This document shows positions 24,471 through 32,511 of a stretch of DNA of 64,000 nucleotides, in pieces. The notes beneath the pieces were generated by a model. It saw only the letters and a list, made by a program, of their open reading frames with translations, was not told the DNA's origin and did no database searches. Where the stretch lies: positions 11,946 to 75,945 of the forward strand of contig JBAZZL010000002.1 in assembly GCA_041658785.1 (NCBI GenBank). The letters are read 5' to 3'. This DNA is from JAHJGG01 sp041658785. GTDB taxonomy: Bacteria; Patescibacteriota; Patescibacteriia; Magasanikbacterales; UBA922. A program made the position numbers and the translations under genes. Numbering within the stretch: position 1 is the first letter of the stretch; each line of letters opens with the position of its first letter.

Positions 24471-25520
24471 TCACCCCACCCTTTGAACTTTCGCCACAAA
24501 AAACCCTTTCATCTCCCTATCCGGCATTATTCTCAATGCCTTTTTTATTACTTCGTCATGAACGCGCCGTCCGCGCCACTCCTTCACCATCGGCGCCCGA
24601 TTAATATTCAAGTTCCCAATATCCAATATCTCGCAATCACTATTTCTCTCTAACAATCGTGTTATCTGCAACTCATTCTCCTCCGGCGCGAAGGTGCAGG
24701 TGGAATAAACCAAAACGCCGCCGGGCTTTAACGCGCCCCAGGCGGAAAATAACAATTGCCTTTGTTTGTAGGCCATTTCTTTAATTTTTCTCTCTTTCCA
24801 ATATCCAAACGTTTTCGGATCGTCCGTGATAAACCGCGCTTCGGCGCTGCACGGCGCGTCCAGTAAAATTTTATCAAAATACCCCGGATACTCGCGGCAC
24901 AACGCCGCCCCGTGTTCCATACGCAAAGAAAACACCCAGCTCGAATCGTCTCCCTCTCCTTTTAGGAAAGGGCTGAGGTGAGGTGTCGGACTACCTCCGT
25001 CCAGCGGATGAGATGCCGTCGCCACTCCCAGCGCCTCCATATTATGCTTCAACTTAAAAAACCTCGGCTTATTATTATCGTTCGCCACCAACTCCCCTTG
25101 GCAACCCATCAAAGCGGCAATCTGCGAGGTCTTGCTCCCGGGCGCGGCGGTCAGGTCCAATACTTTTTCTCCCGGCGTTGGATCAAGGACGAGCGGTGGC
25201 GCCATGCTCGCTAAACTCTGGATATAGATTTTTCCGTTTGAGTACAAATCTGACTCGCCCAACTCCCGTTTAGTTTTATTCTGCAAAATAAACGCGTCCC
25301 GATACCACGGCACGTTTTTTATTTTAAACCCTTCTCTTTGCAAACTTTCTAAAACTTCTTCTCTTTTCGCTTTAATCGTATTGACCCGAAAAGTGGTGGG
25401 GCGTTCAATAAAAGTTTTGTTGATCTCCAAAAATAAACCAGGCCCAAAAATTTCTTTGAGCCTGTTTTGAAATACTTCTGGAATGGTTTTTTGACTATTC
25501 CCTTTTTGCTTTCTGCTCAC
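24471..25520 (-). CDS. RsmB/RsmF-like RNA (cytosine-C5) methyltransferase
   Basis: 349 residues of the NOL1/NOP2/Sun family. SAM motif I is VLDLTAAPGSKTSQIAALMG, motif IV ILLDAPCSAEARF supplies one catalytic cysteine, and LVYSTCTFAPEENE supplies the other (TCT motif VI). The N-terminal region with FRVNTIKAKREEVLE matches the family's PUA-adjacent domain. It methylates C5 of cytosine in rRNA; the exact site cannot be told. Between motifs I and IV an inserted stretch (SHPLDGGSPTPHLSPFLKGE, near 24940-25020) derives from a repeat related to the palindrome just downstream. The toxin gene lies 6 bases upstream. Confidence 0.9.
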   Translation of the reverse strand: MSRKQKGNSQKTIPEVFQNRLKEIFGPGLFLEINKTFIERPTTFRVNTIKAKREEVLESLQREGFKIKNVPWYRDAFILQNKTKRELGESDLYSNGKIYIQSLASMAPPLVLDPTPGEKVLDLTAAPGSKTSQIAALMGCQGELVANDNNKPRFFKLKHNMEALGVATASHPLDGGSPTPHLSPFLKGEGDDSSWVFSLRMEHGAALCREYPGYFDKILLDAPCSAEARFITDDPKTFGYWKERKIKEMAYKQRQLLFSAWGALKPGGVLVYSTCTFAPEENELQITRLLERNSDCEILDIGNLNINRAPMVKEWRGRRVHDEVIKKALRIMPDREMKGFFVAKVQRVG

Positions 25521-25526
25521 AACTTT

Positions 25527-25796
25527 TTATTTGTATAACTGGCTGTGCGTTCCGATTTCCACAAATTCCACCCATTCAATTTCCCCGCCTTCAAGTTCGC
25601 GATACAATGCCCGCCAATTCGCTGTAACATCTATACTTCTGAATCCCTCCCATTTTCCTTTAAGCGCGTGATTGCGAAGCGAACGATTAAATTGATCATG
25701 ACGAAAAATCTCCACACTCCTTTCTAAAGCAAACTGTATCTTCTCCGGGGCTTTATAGAAATGTTTCAAAAATATTTTTGAATAAGTTATTTTCAT
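25527..25796 (-). CDS. RelE/YafQ-family mRNA interferase toxin
   Basis: 89 residues with the RelE/ParE fold pattern. KITYSKIFLKHFYKAPEKIQ is the N-terminal strand and helical pair. NHALKGKWEGFRSIDVTANW is the central strand region with basic residues, and RALYRELEGGEIEWVEFVEIGTHSQLY has the C-terminal strands with the H-S-x-L-Y ending seen in YafQ/HigB-like toxins. It likely cleaves mRNA on the ribosome. The start overlaps the antitoxin stop by 4 bases, the normal coupled arrangement. Confidence 0.85.
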   Translation of the reverse strand: MKITYSKIFLKHFYKAPEKIQFALERSVEIFRHDQFNRSLRNHALKGKWEGFRSIDVTANWRALYRELEGGEIEWVEFVEIGTHSQLYK

Positions 25797-26098
25797 ACCT
25801 TAACTTTTCCGGTCCTCACATCTTCCAAAAACTTAACCGCCTTATCCGAATCTTCAAATGTGTAATAATCGCCGCGTTTCCTTGCTTCATCCGCTTCTTT
25901 TAGCGAAGCAACTAAATAATCGCTTGGCTCAAGTTCCTCCTCGTCCACGGCGCTAAAATAAACGCTTTTTGTGTTTAAAAAATGATGCAGATAAGCATTC
26001 AACAAACTGCTCAAACTCAACCCGATTTGTTCGGCGAGTTTCGCGGCTTTTTCTTTCACCTCCGGTTTGGTTTTGAAATTAATTTGGGCTGAACGCAT
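25793..26098 (-). CDS. RelB/DinJ-family antitoxin
   Basis: 101 residues from the ATG at 26098 (MRSAQINFKTKPEVKEKAAK). The ribbon-helix-helix N-terminus continues LAEQIGLSLSSLLNAYLHHF, typical of RelB/DinJ. The C-terminal half is acidic and probably wraps the toxin. A longer frame to 26179 runs through the promoter and is rejected. The operon is preceded by a near-perfect promoter whose -10 box is covered by a palindrome, consistent with autorepression by the toxin-antitoxin complex. Confidence 0.85.
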   Translation of the reverse strand: MRSAQINFKTKPEVKEKAAKLAEQIGLSLSSLLNAYLHHFLNTKSVYFSAVDEEELEPSDYLVASLKEADEARKRGDYYTFEDSDKAVKFLEDVRTGKVKV

Positions 26099-26122
26099 AT
26101 TATTATATAAAAAGTATAGAAT

Positions 26123-26163
26123 AAGTGTATATTTACTATACACTTTATCTATAATTTTGTCAA
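26123..26163 (-). promoter_or_regulatory. Promoter and palindromic operator of the RelB/RelE-type operon
   Basis: On the - strand, TTGACA (26158-26163), 17 bp and TATAGT (26135-26140). The perfect 9-bp inverted repeat AAGTGTATA (26123-26131) / TATACACTT (26137-26145) with a 5-base centre covers the -10 box, as expected for a repressor site. Confidence 0.8.
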
Positions 26164-26175
26164 GAGACCGCTGGT

Positions 26176-26352
26176 TCAATCCACGCCATACTTATCATCC
26201 GCTTTTTGAAGCGTGATCATCCTTTTACCGGAACGCAAAATCAAGCGCGCCATTTTCACTCGCTTCTTTAATTCTTTGCTTCGCGATGCGCATTGATCTT
26301 CCAAAATTTCTTCAAATTCTTTTTTTAAAAAATCGGCTTGCCTCTTATCCAT
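26176..26352 (-). CDS. Small ORF, 58 residues, upstream of the toxin-antitoxin operon
   Basis: ATG at 26352 to TGA at 26176-26178. The product MDKRQADFLKKEFEEILEDQ continues to a basic end ADDKYGVD. The composition is that of a soluble helical peptide (alternating lysine and glutamate, no repeats). No clear ribosome-binding site; the ORF ends 13 bases before the -35 box of the antitoxin operon. It may be a genuine small protein or a gene fragment. Upstream bases 26353-26498 hold GC-rich REP-like sequence and no gene. Confidence 0.4.
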   Translation of the reverse strand: MDKRQADFLKKEFEEILEDQCASRSKELKKRVKMARLILRSGKRMITLQKADDKYGVD

Positions 26353-26498
26353 AAAGCATTCGCGTTTAGTTCTTTATTTTTATGTGGATTAGCGAATTGA
26401 GCCCGGCCGGGCGAAATTCGCGCCGGAGCACCGCCAGCGCGAAATTCGTCTGCGGACTCATTTCGCTACTCCATCGGATCTGCCGCGGATTTTTTATT

Positions 26499-26532
26499 TT
26501 TCGTAATTTCGTACTCTTTCGTATTTCGTATC
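26499..26532. repeat. Solo copy of the 34-bp arm of the GxxExxY element
   Basis: Matches the right arm at 4680-4713 over 34 bases with one mismatch (C for T in the middle heptamer), in the same orientation. It lies immediately against the stop codon of asnS. No partner arm or ORF is near, so it may be a remnant or a target-type copy. Confidence 0.8.
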
Positions 26533-27825
26533 CTACGGCCTCACCCGATTAATCATCCGCGGAAACGGAATCGTCTCCCGAATATGATGAATGCCGGAAA
26601 TCCAGCGGGTGAGCCGCTCAATGCCCAGGCCAAAGCCGCAGTGCGGTACCGAGCCGTACCGCCGCAAATCAAGATACCAGTCAAATTGTTCCAGATTCAG
26701 CCCCGCTTTTTGAATGGAGGACTTAAGAATTTCAAAGTTATCTTCACGCTCCGAACCGCCGATAATTTCGCCAAAGCCGCGCGGCGCCAGCACGTCCGCG
26801 TTGCAGACTAAATCAGGGTTATCGGGATGCGTTTTCATGTAAAACGGTTTGATGTTTTTCGGCCAATTTTTCACGATCACCGCCGCGTCCGAATCTTGCG
26901 TCAACAAAACCTCATCATCCGCCCCCAAATCATCGCCATATTTAATATCCGAACCGCGTTTTTGGAGTTCAGTAATCGCCGCGCCGTATTCGTAATGAAT
27001 AAAAGGACTGGCTGCCGTCGCTTTCAGCTCATCCGTGTTTCTTTCCAAAATCGCCAGCTCCTCCCTCCCCCGTTCCAGCGCGTACTGAACCAGATGTTTA
27101 ACGCCCGCTTCTTGTATTTTCAAACTTTCTTCGTGATGAATGTACGCAATCTCCGGATTCAGAGTCCAAAATTCCGTCAGATGCTTGCGCGTTTTGGATT
27201 TTTCCGCGCGGAAATTCGGGCACAAATCATAAACTTTGCCAAACGCCAAACACATCGCTTCCAGATAAAGCTGGCCGTTTTGGGTTAAATATACGGTATT
27301 GCCAAAATAATCAACCGGAAACAAATCGCTTGTCCCTTCGCAAGAATTGGGAGTAAAAGTGGGAGTATCCAGTTCAATATATCCGTTAGAATTAAAATAA
27401 TCCTGCAAACCGGTTTTTACCAAATGTCTTATTCTTAAAACCGCCCACTGCTTTTTGCTGCGCAGCCACAAGTGGCGATTATCCAGCAAAAACTCCGGTC
27501 CGTGTTCTTTGTGAGCAATCGGATATTCTTCGGCAATCTGAACAATTTTTATGTTCAAAACCTGCAGTTCAAACTCACGCTCTTTTTTGGGATGTTTAGA
27601 CACTTTTCCCGTAACAATCAAAGACGACTCCTGCGTCAATTTTCCCGCGCTTTCCCAAACCGCTGGTTCTACTTCGTTTTTGGAAACAACGGCCTGAAGA
27701 AAACCCGATCCATCGCGCAATTCCAAAAAAACAATTGATCCAGAAGACCGCTTGTTGTACAGCCAGCCTTTTATTTCCACGCTTTTATCAATAAATCCGG
27801 AAATGTCTTTGATTAGAATATGCAT
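26533..27825 (-). CDS. asnS: Asparaginyl-tRNA synthetase
   Basis: 430 residues. The N-terminal OB-fold has VEIKGWLYNKRSSGSIVFLE and LRDGSGFLQAVV. The class II core has motif 2 FRAEKSKTRKHLTEFWTLNP, and motif 3 PHCGFGLGIERLTRWISG, ending IPFPRMINRVRP as in other AsnRS. It charges tRNA-Asn directly; the only complete tRNA-Asn seen is at 39142. The start ATG (MHILIKDISGFI) is standard. It is bounded by an inverted repeat upstream (27839-27930) and the solo arm downstream. Confidence 0.95.
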   Translation of the reverse strand: MHILIKDISGFIDKSVEIKGWLYNKRSSGSIVFLELRDGSGFLQAVVSKNEVEPAVWESAGKLTQESSLIVTGKVSKHPKKEREFELQVLNIKIVQIAEEYPIAHKEHGPEFLLDNRHLWLRSKKQWAVLRIRHLVKTGLQDYFNSNGYIELDTPTFTPNSCEGTSDLFPVDYFGNTVYLTQNGQLYLEAMCLAFGKVYDLCPNFRAEKSKTRKHLTEFWTLNPEIAYIHHEESLKIQEAGVKHLVQYALERGREELAILERNTDELKATAASPFIHYEYGAAITELQKRGSDIKYGDDLGADDEVLLTQDSDAAVIVKNWPKNIKPFYMKTHPDNPDLVCNADVLAPRGFGEIIGGSEREDNFEILKSSIQKAGLNLEQFDWYLDLRRYGSVPHCGFGLGIERLTRWISGIHHIRETIPFPRMINRVRP

Positions 27826-27838
27826 AAATTTGATTAAA

Positions 27839-27930
27839 GAAACTAGAAATTAAAAACTGGAAACTGGAAACTGGCTGTAAAACAATAATTTCCAGTTTCT
27901 AATTTCTAGTTTCTAGTTTCCTGATTTCCC
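27839..27930. repeat. Inverted repeat of AAACTGG / CCAGTTT heptamers
   Basis: The left arm GAAACTAGAAATTAAAAACT continues with GGAAACTGGAAACTGG. The right arm is the complementary CCAGTTTCTAATTTCTAGTT series. The same heptamers fill 48257-48303 and 51016-51122 in the ribosomal cluster. Confidence 0.75.
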
Positions 27931-27933
27931 AAG

Positions 27934-28338
27934 TTAAACAGAAGACTTCCACAGCCCATGCAAATTGCAATACGCCCTCGCCTCAATTACCTTGGAGCGA
28001 GTATGAAAAACCGCTTCCGGCTTATCGCCCGGCTTCAAAAAGACCCTGCCGCGGCGATTATCTTCCAGCACAATTTCAATCCATTCAATATAATGTTTTT
28101 CCTCCATTGGATGTTCTTCCGAGCCCACTTTAACTTTCACGCCATCGCTCACTTTGCACTCATCGGCCGGCAAGATTTCAATCACCGGTACGTGCTTTTC
28201 TCGCGACGCGTCTACCGTATTTTCGGCTTGCAAGACCATGGGCTGGCCGCAACAAACCAGCTCCCCCGCTCCGGCGTGCACCATCTCCACGATGTTGCCG
28301 CAGATATTGCATTTGTAAACTTGATTTAATTGAGTCAT
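27934..28338 (-). CDS. Desulfoferrodoxin (superoxide reductase)
   Basis: 134 residues. The N-terminal desulforedoxin domain has YKCNICGNIVE and LVCCGQPM (C-x2-C ... C-C), binding a rubredoxin-like iron. The C-terminal superoxide reductase domain has the histidine ligands in SREKHVPVIE, HPMEEKHYIEW and the cysteine-histidine pair in AYCNLHGLW. It reduces superoxide to hydrogen peroxide without making oxygen, a hallmark of anaerobes. All expected ligands are present, so this is a full two-iron (Dfx-type) enzyme. Flanked by repeats on both sides with no partner genes. Confidence 0.95.
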   Translation of the reverse strand: MTQLNQVYKCNICGNIVEMVHAGAGELVCCGQPMVLQAENTVDASREKHVPVIEILPADECKVSDGVKVKVGSEEHPMEEKHYIEWIEIVLEDNRRGRVFLKPGDKPEAVFHTRSKVIEARAYCNLHGLWKSSV

Positions 28339-28486
28339 AGGTAAAATTTTTTAGTGTTTTTTGAATAATTCGTTAGATTATTAATCTGTATATCTGGATT
28401 AAGTTTATTACAAATAGAGTGTGCGGTCAAGTTATGGTATAGCGGCAACCACTGAACGGGGTTTAATTTCTTATTTCTTATTTCTT

Positions 28487-28551
28487 CCGCAATAAGCGGG
28501 ATCCCGCCCCGCAATGGAGTCGAGTCCCCGTTCGCTGCGGGGCTCGCTGCC
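28487..28551. repeat. REP-like palindromic element, copy 1; gene-free region 28339-28641
   Basis: The unit CCGCAATAAGCGGGATCCCG continues with CCCCGCAATGGAGTCGAGTC and ends in GGGGCTCGCTGCC. An almost identical copy lies at 53675-53740, where it forms the 3' end of rplC. Smaller relatives occur in ruvX (about 40500-40540). The rest of 28339-28641 holds AT-rich sequence with no gene I can support. Confidence 0.75.
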
Positions 28552-28641
28552 ACCGCCACAGCGGGGCCCCGTCTTCTTTGCGGGGCGGGACAATTTCTAA
28601 TTTCTTCAATCATATTTCTATTTATTTCAACCTATTTCTTG

Positions 28642-29928
28642 TTACCCTCGACTCGTCTTAATTTCAATCATTTTTTCCACCCGCCTGATATCAGCCAACA
28701 AATCCGAGCGCTTTTTATTGAATAACACTAGATCGCAAACCGCCTTGCCGCCATGCTTGGCAAATCGGCACCGATCCCCAATTTTGCGATAAATTTTTAT
28801 ATCTATAAAAGATTTCAAATCTTGCGCCTTCTTAATTCCTCGCAGACTAACCAATCTTCCTTCTTTCTTAGCATAAAACTTCAAAGCCGCGGCGTATCCT
28901 TTGACTTTTTTTGAAATTATGGGTTTCTGGGGAATTCTTATTAAAACATCATTCAGACAATGATCTATGTTATAAGAGAGCCGATACATCTCGGCGCGAA
29001 AACCGCCGATGCGCGGACCTATTTCAATTATTTTCCATCCATCGTTCGTTTTGATTAGTTCAATATGCGCTGTGCTGCTGCGCAATCCCAAAGCATAAAT
29101 CGCTTTTTTCGCTACCTCTTCGGCTTTGGCGACGCTTTCCTTGTTCAAAGTCGTGGGAGTAATTCTTTTGTAACAAAAAAAATCATCAATGCCGATTGAT
29201 TGTCCGGTGGTGAAATGCACCAAAGGGCAAAAATACACCTTACCGCGAGAACTAACATAAGCATCCACCGAATACGTCTCTCCTTCCATCATTTGCTCTA
29301 CCAAAATTTTTGGAACAATCTCTCTTTTATTATCTTTATAAATTTTTTTAATCTGGCGAAATATTTTTTTTAAATTCGCCGCCAGTTCCTCTTCGTGATA
29401 GCAAACAGTTACAAGCAGGCTCGCCGCGAGCCCCGCCGGCTTCATGATCAAAGGAAAGCCGACTTTATCTTTTATTTTCTTGATTGAATTCTTACCTTTG
29501 CCGCTCACAATCGTAAACTTGGGAGCGATCTTTTTGTCATAAGCCCGAAACATCCGGCGCATATAAATTTTGTCGGTTGACCAGAGTATTGACTGAACTG
29601 TCGGAGTTTTCAAATACGGCACGTGCGGAATCACTTTGATGAAAGCCGCCATGTTGCTTTCACCGCGGCAAGTAATCGCTAAAAATTCTCTTTGATAATG
29701 AACAAGCATCTTTTTAATCTCCAACGGTTTATCAAGATCGCCGGAAAATAAAATATCCACCCCGCGATCGTCGGCTTTTTTTTTCCAGTCTTTTTTTTTG
29801 GCATCGCGAATCACTCCGATTCGAATTCTTTGCTTGGTTTTCCGAGCGTATTGTTTGATACTTTCAATCGAACCTGCCGAGGCGCTATTGATAAATAATA
29901 TTATATTCTTATTATTCATAATAAACAA
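28642..29928 (-). CDS. ATP-grasp family carboxylate-amine ligase-like protein
   Basis: 428 residues (or 425 from the second ATG at 29919). The N-terminal preATP-grasp domain (1-110) has no signal peptide. The ATP-grasp core has VGFPLIMKPAGLAASLLV (nucleotide-binding lysine and loop), LVEQMMEGETYSVDAYV, and metal-binding AHIELIKTNDGWKIIEIGPR with the E-x-G-x-R ending. Such enzymes join a carboxylate to an amine or thiol. The substrate is unknown and no pathway neighbours help. Divergent from the DUF4349 gene. Confidence 0.82.
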   Translation of the reverse strand: MFIMNNKNIILFINSASAGSIESIKQYARKTKQRIRIGVIRDAKKKDWKKKADDRGVDILFSGDLDKPLEIKKMLVHYQREFLAITCRGESNMAAFIKVIPHVPYLKTPTVQSILWSTDKIYMRRMFRAYDKKIAPKFTIVSGKGKNSIKKIKDKVGFPLIMKPAGLAASLLVTVCYHEEELAANLKKIFRQIKKIYKDNKREIVPKILVEQMMEGETYSVDAYVSSRGKVYFCPLVHFTTGQSIGIDDFFCYKRITPTTLNKESVAKAEEVAKKAIYALGLRSSTAHIELIKTNDGWKIIEIGPRIGGFRAEMYRLSYNIDHCLNDVLIRIPQKPIISKKVKGYAAALKFYAKKEGRLVSLRGIKKAQDLKSFIDIKIYRKIGDRCRFAKHGGKAVCDLVLFNKKRSDLLADIRRVEKMIEIKTSRG

Positions 29929-30028
29929 AAATCCAATCCTATTCCATAATATAGATATAAAAAATTATCTTTTTTAACGCTATTATTGTATAATACCTAC
30001 CGCTAAAAAGCAATCTAATTTTAACCTT

Positions 30029-30979
30029 ATGCCTATGGCCAAAAGAACCAAAATCATCCTAGGAATAGCGATTGTTGTCATCGCTATAATCATTGTTGCC
30101 TTCATTCGCGTTTTCAAAGACCCGATTGAGATCAGCAGTTCTGGCTATATTGGAGGCGTATCTGTAGACGGAGCGTCACCTCCTCCCGCTGATATGGTTT
30201 TTTCCAAAAGAGTCTCGCTAACTGCGGAAGAAAGCATGGCCTCTCCCCAAATCGCGCCAGGTTCTTCTGGCAATGGCGCTGACCAAAGCATTGACCGCTT
30301 GGTAATAAAAACCGGCCGGTTTTCTATTGTGGTAAAAGAAGTAAGGGAAGCGGCGCAAGCAGTAAATGATTATGCTATTCAAAAAGGCGGTTTTGTGGTT
30401 TCAAGCGATATTTCCCAAACCGGACTGGCTCCTTACGCCACCGTGGTTATTCGCGTACCAGTCAAAGTATTTGACGAAGGCGTGGGAGAAATTAAGAATT
30501 TAGGCGAAGTGGAAAGCGAATATATTGAAGGTCAGGATGTTACTGAGGAATTTGTGGATCTTGACGCCAGATTAAAAAACCTGCGCGCCACTGAAAATCA
30601 ATATCTGGAAATCATGAAAAAGGCGATAAAAATTGAAGATATTTTACAAGTGCAAAATTATCTTTCAGCCGTAAGAGCAGAAATTGAAAGCCTCCAAGGC
30701 CGGATGAAATATCTGCGGGAAAGCGCGGACATGTCTACTTTGACTGTTTACCTCTCCACCGATCCCGAAGTTCTGCCAATAGTGGACAGCCAAGACAAGT
30801 GGAAACCGTGGAGCGAAGTAAAAACAGCAGCGAGAAGCTTGCTTGGGTTGGGTAAGGGATTAAGCTATTTAATTATCTGGTTTGTGATATATATTCCGCT
30901 TTGGGCATTTGTCGGGCTGGTGATCTCGCTGGTGTACAGGAATATGAAGAAAAGAAAAGAGAAAAAAATAAATCTCTAA
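30029..30979 (+). CDS. DUF4349 domain membrane protein
   Basis: 316 residues. An N-terminal membrane anchor (about 9-28, IILGIAIVVIAIIIVAFIRV) is followed by an extracytoplasmic domain typical of DUF4349: RLVIKTGRFSIVVKEVREAA, TVVIRVPVKVFDEGV and GEVESEYIEGQDVTEEFVDL. A coiled-coil (about 180-235) follows, then a C-terminal membrane helix (about 275-300) and a basic tail KKRKEKKINL. Family function is unknown; members are envelope proteins. A start 6 bases downstream (MAKRTK) is an alternative. It marks the left border of the accessory island. Confidence 0.85.
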   Translation: MPMAKRTKIILGIAIVVIAIIIVAFIRVFKDPIEISSSGYIGGVSVDGASPPPADMVFSKRVSLTAEESMASPQIAPGSSGNGADQSIDRLVIKTGRFSIVVKEVREAAQAVNDYAIQKGGFVVSSDISQTGLAPYATVVIRVPVKVFDEGVGEIKNLGEVESEYIEGQDVTEEFVDLDARLKNLRATENQYLEIMKKAIKIEDILQVQNYLSAVRAEIESLQGRMKYLRESADMSTLTVYLSTDPEVLPIVDSQDKWKPWSEVKTAARSLLGLGKGLSYLIIWFVIYIPLWAFVGLVISLVYRNMKKRKEKKINL

Positions 30980-31104
30980 TATTGGTTCCCGCAGGTAGAA
31001 ATTAAACCTGTGATGCTCGCGTTAATTCCGATAATGGCTCCGAAGGCTGAACGAAATCCAAACTTTTTTTCGCGAAAATCCGAACGTTGAATTTTGAAAA
31101 ATTT

Positions 31105-31230
31105 TTAATCGACCTGCTCTATAATCACCACATAATTTTTGCCATATTTCTTGGCGCACTTGGGGCAAGTGTTTTTTCAATCAGCAGGCGCAAAATCTCT
31201 ATACAATGAAAAAGCCTGCTGATAAATCAT
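31105..31230 (-). other. Remnant zinc-ribbon reading frame and small inverted repeat
   Basis: On the - strand a frame reads TCPKCAKKYGKNYVVIIEQV followed by D and a stop near 31108. It is open but cut at its start by the inverted repeat AATCAGCAGGC...GCCTGCTGAT (31178-31228). It looks like the tail of a lost gene with a CxxC knuckle. Between here and the hsdR remnant lie CAACAACAG-type triplet repeats (31274-31303). Confidence 0.35.
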
Positions 31231-31328
31231 ATCCAAGACACCCTCAATAACTGCGTAACTAAATCCATTCCTCAACAACAACAGCAACAACAGCAACAAC
31301 AATTTAACGTTCGCTCGGAGCCGCGACT

Positions 31329-31504
31329 TCAGCACTTCATTACTTCTGCCAAAAATTTCTCGTCAAATATGGAAATCTCCGGTTTGGCTTTGTCCTTCAT
31401 GGCAAAAATATAGATCACTCCTTCGGCGGAAATGCTCTGAGAAACTAATTTGCGAATGGCCGACTCAATTTCCGGTCCAATCTCGCCGCCAGCAGTAACT
31501 ATCC
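31329..31504 (-). pseudogene. Remnant of type I restriction subunit HsdR (C-terminal region)
   Basis: A frame with no start of its own reads VTAGGEIGPEIESAIRKLVS, then SAEGVIYIFAMKDKAKPEIS and IFDEKFLAEV before a stop at 31329. This resembles the C-terminal part of the type I R subunit, where a GEIGPEIE...D-I-S-I-x-D-E-F-L-A-E-V arrangement is usual. It begins right after the RhuM stop codon and ends in CACTTCAGCA-type repeat DNA. The helicase-nuclease body of HsdR is absent, so the gene is broken. The family call is from memory of the motif order only. Confidence 0.6.
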
Positions 31505-32446
31505 TTAACCTTCTAACATCTTTTGATTATACTTCGCCAATTCCAAACGAACTTTCCGCTCCATTTCTTTATGCGAAACATCGCCGGCACTACCCAAAAT
31601 CTCTTTATCATTCAAAATCAAAAAGCCGTCAAGTTTTTTTATCCAGTCCTTCATATACATTACTCTTTGTTCCACGCTCTGCAATTCAGCGAAAGAAAGA
31701 AACTGTTCCACCAATAAATTTAATCGCTTTAACTCCAACTCCTCTAAATAATTTTTGGCGATTTCGGCCTGCTCGCGGGTGATAATTTCACCCTTCCAAT
31801 TTGTTAAACCCAGATTATCTTTTCGGCTATCAACCCTGCTGTGGACAATTTCCGCCGCAGTTAAACCGGTAATCGCGTAATGAAATTTATTCTGCACAAT
31901 AGCAAAGAATTGCTTGGCGTAATCCAATTTTGGATTATAATCCGCACTCAAAGCAAACACATCTTTCACTTTTTGATAAAAATTGGCTTCGGAGGTTCTA
32001 ATTTTGCGAATGCGCTCTTCCAATTCTTGAAAGTACGGCTTGGCCACTCGCCCGCTCTCCAAACGCTCATCATCCATGACAAAACCCTTAATTATATACT
32101 CTTTCAACTTTTGGGTGGCCCAAATACGAAATTGCGTGCCACGCAAAGAATTGATCCGATATCCAACAGAAATTATCGCGTCCAAATTGTAGTGTTTAAC
32201 AAGGTAATTTTTACCGTCGGCGGCAGTTACCGAGTATTCCTCGGCAACTGAATTTTCGCTAAGTTCGGCTTCTTTAAATACATTCTTCAAATGCAAACTG
32301 ATATTATCGGCGCTACAATCAAAAAGCTCGGCCATTTGCTTTTGCGAAAGCCAAACGGTTTCATTTTCCATCTTTACTTCAATCTTTGTCTGCCCGTCTT
32401 CGGTGTTGTAGATGATGATTTGGTTGTTTTTATTTGGGGCGTGCAT
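31505..32446 (-). CDS. RhuM family (virulence-associated) protein
   Basis: 313 residues. The N-terminal strand IIIYNTEDGQTKIEVKMENE is followed by TVWLSQKQMAELFDCSADNI with a helix-turn-helix look, and HLKNVFKEAELSENSVAEEY. The central YNLDAIISVGYRINSLRGTQ and FRIWATQKLKEYIIKGF are the RhuM/KilA-N-like core. The C-terminal half is helical with a Fic/DOC-like YAKQFFAIVQNKFHYAITG region. RhuM proteins are frequent accessory genes in type I restriction loci, with unknown function. Here the gene sits between the AlbA_2 gene and the hsdR remnant. The reading frame is intact. Confidence 0.85.
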   Translation of the reverse strand: MHAPNKNNQIIIYNTEDGQTKIEVKMENETVWLSQKQMAELFDCSADNISLHLKNVFKEAELSENSVAEEYSVTAADGKNYLVKHYNLDAIISVGYRINSLRGTQFRIWATQKLKEYIIKGFVMDDERLESGRVAKPYFQELEERIRKIRTSEANFYQKVKDVFALSADYNPKLDYAKQFFAIVQNKFHYAITGLTAAEIVHSRVDSRKDNLGLTNWKGEIITREQAEIAKNYLEELELKRLNLLVEQFLSFAELQSVEQRVMYMKDWIKKLDGFLILNDKEILGSAGDVSHKEMERKVRLELAKYNQKMLEG

Positions 32447-32511
32447 AAATCACTTCTTACTTTCAACGTCGACGGAATTTGTGCCAGCGTTAGCTAGTGC
32501 GCCGCTTAAAA

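Noticed and set aside
28335..28613. Open frame of 92 codons upstream of the superoxide reductase
   Set aside because: It is the translation of the REP element (ASPAANGDSTPLRGGIPL, the same peptide as in the rplC tail) joined to AT-rich filler. No conserved domain and no ribosome-binding site.
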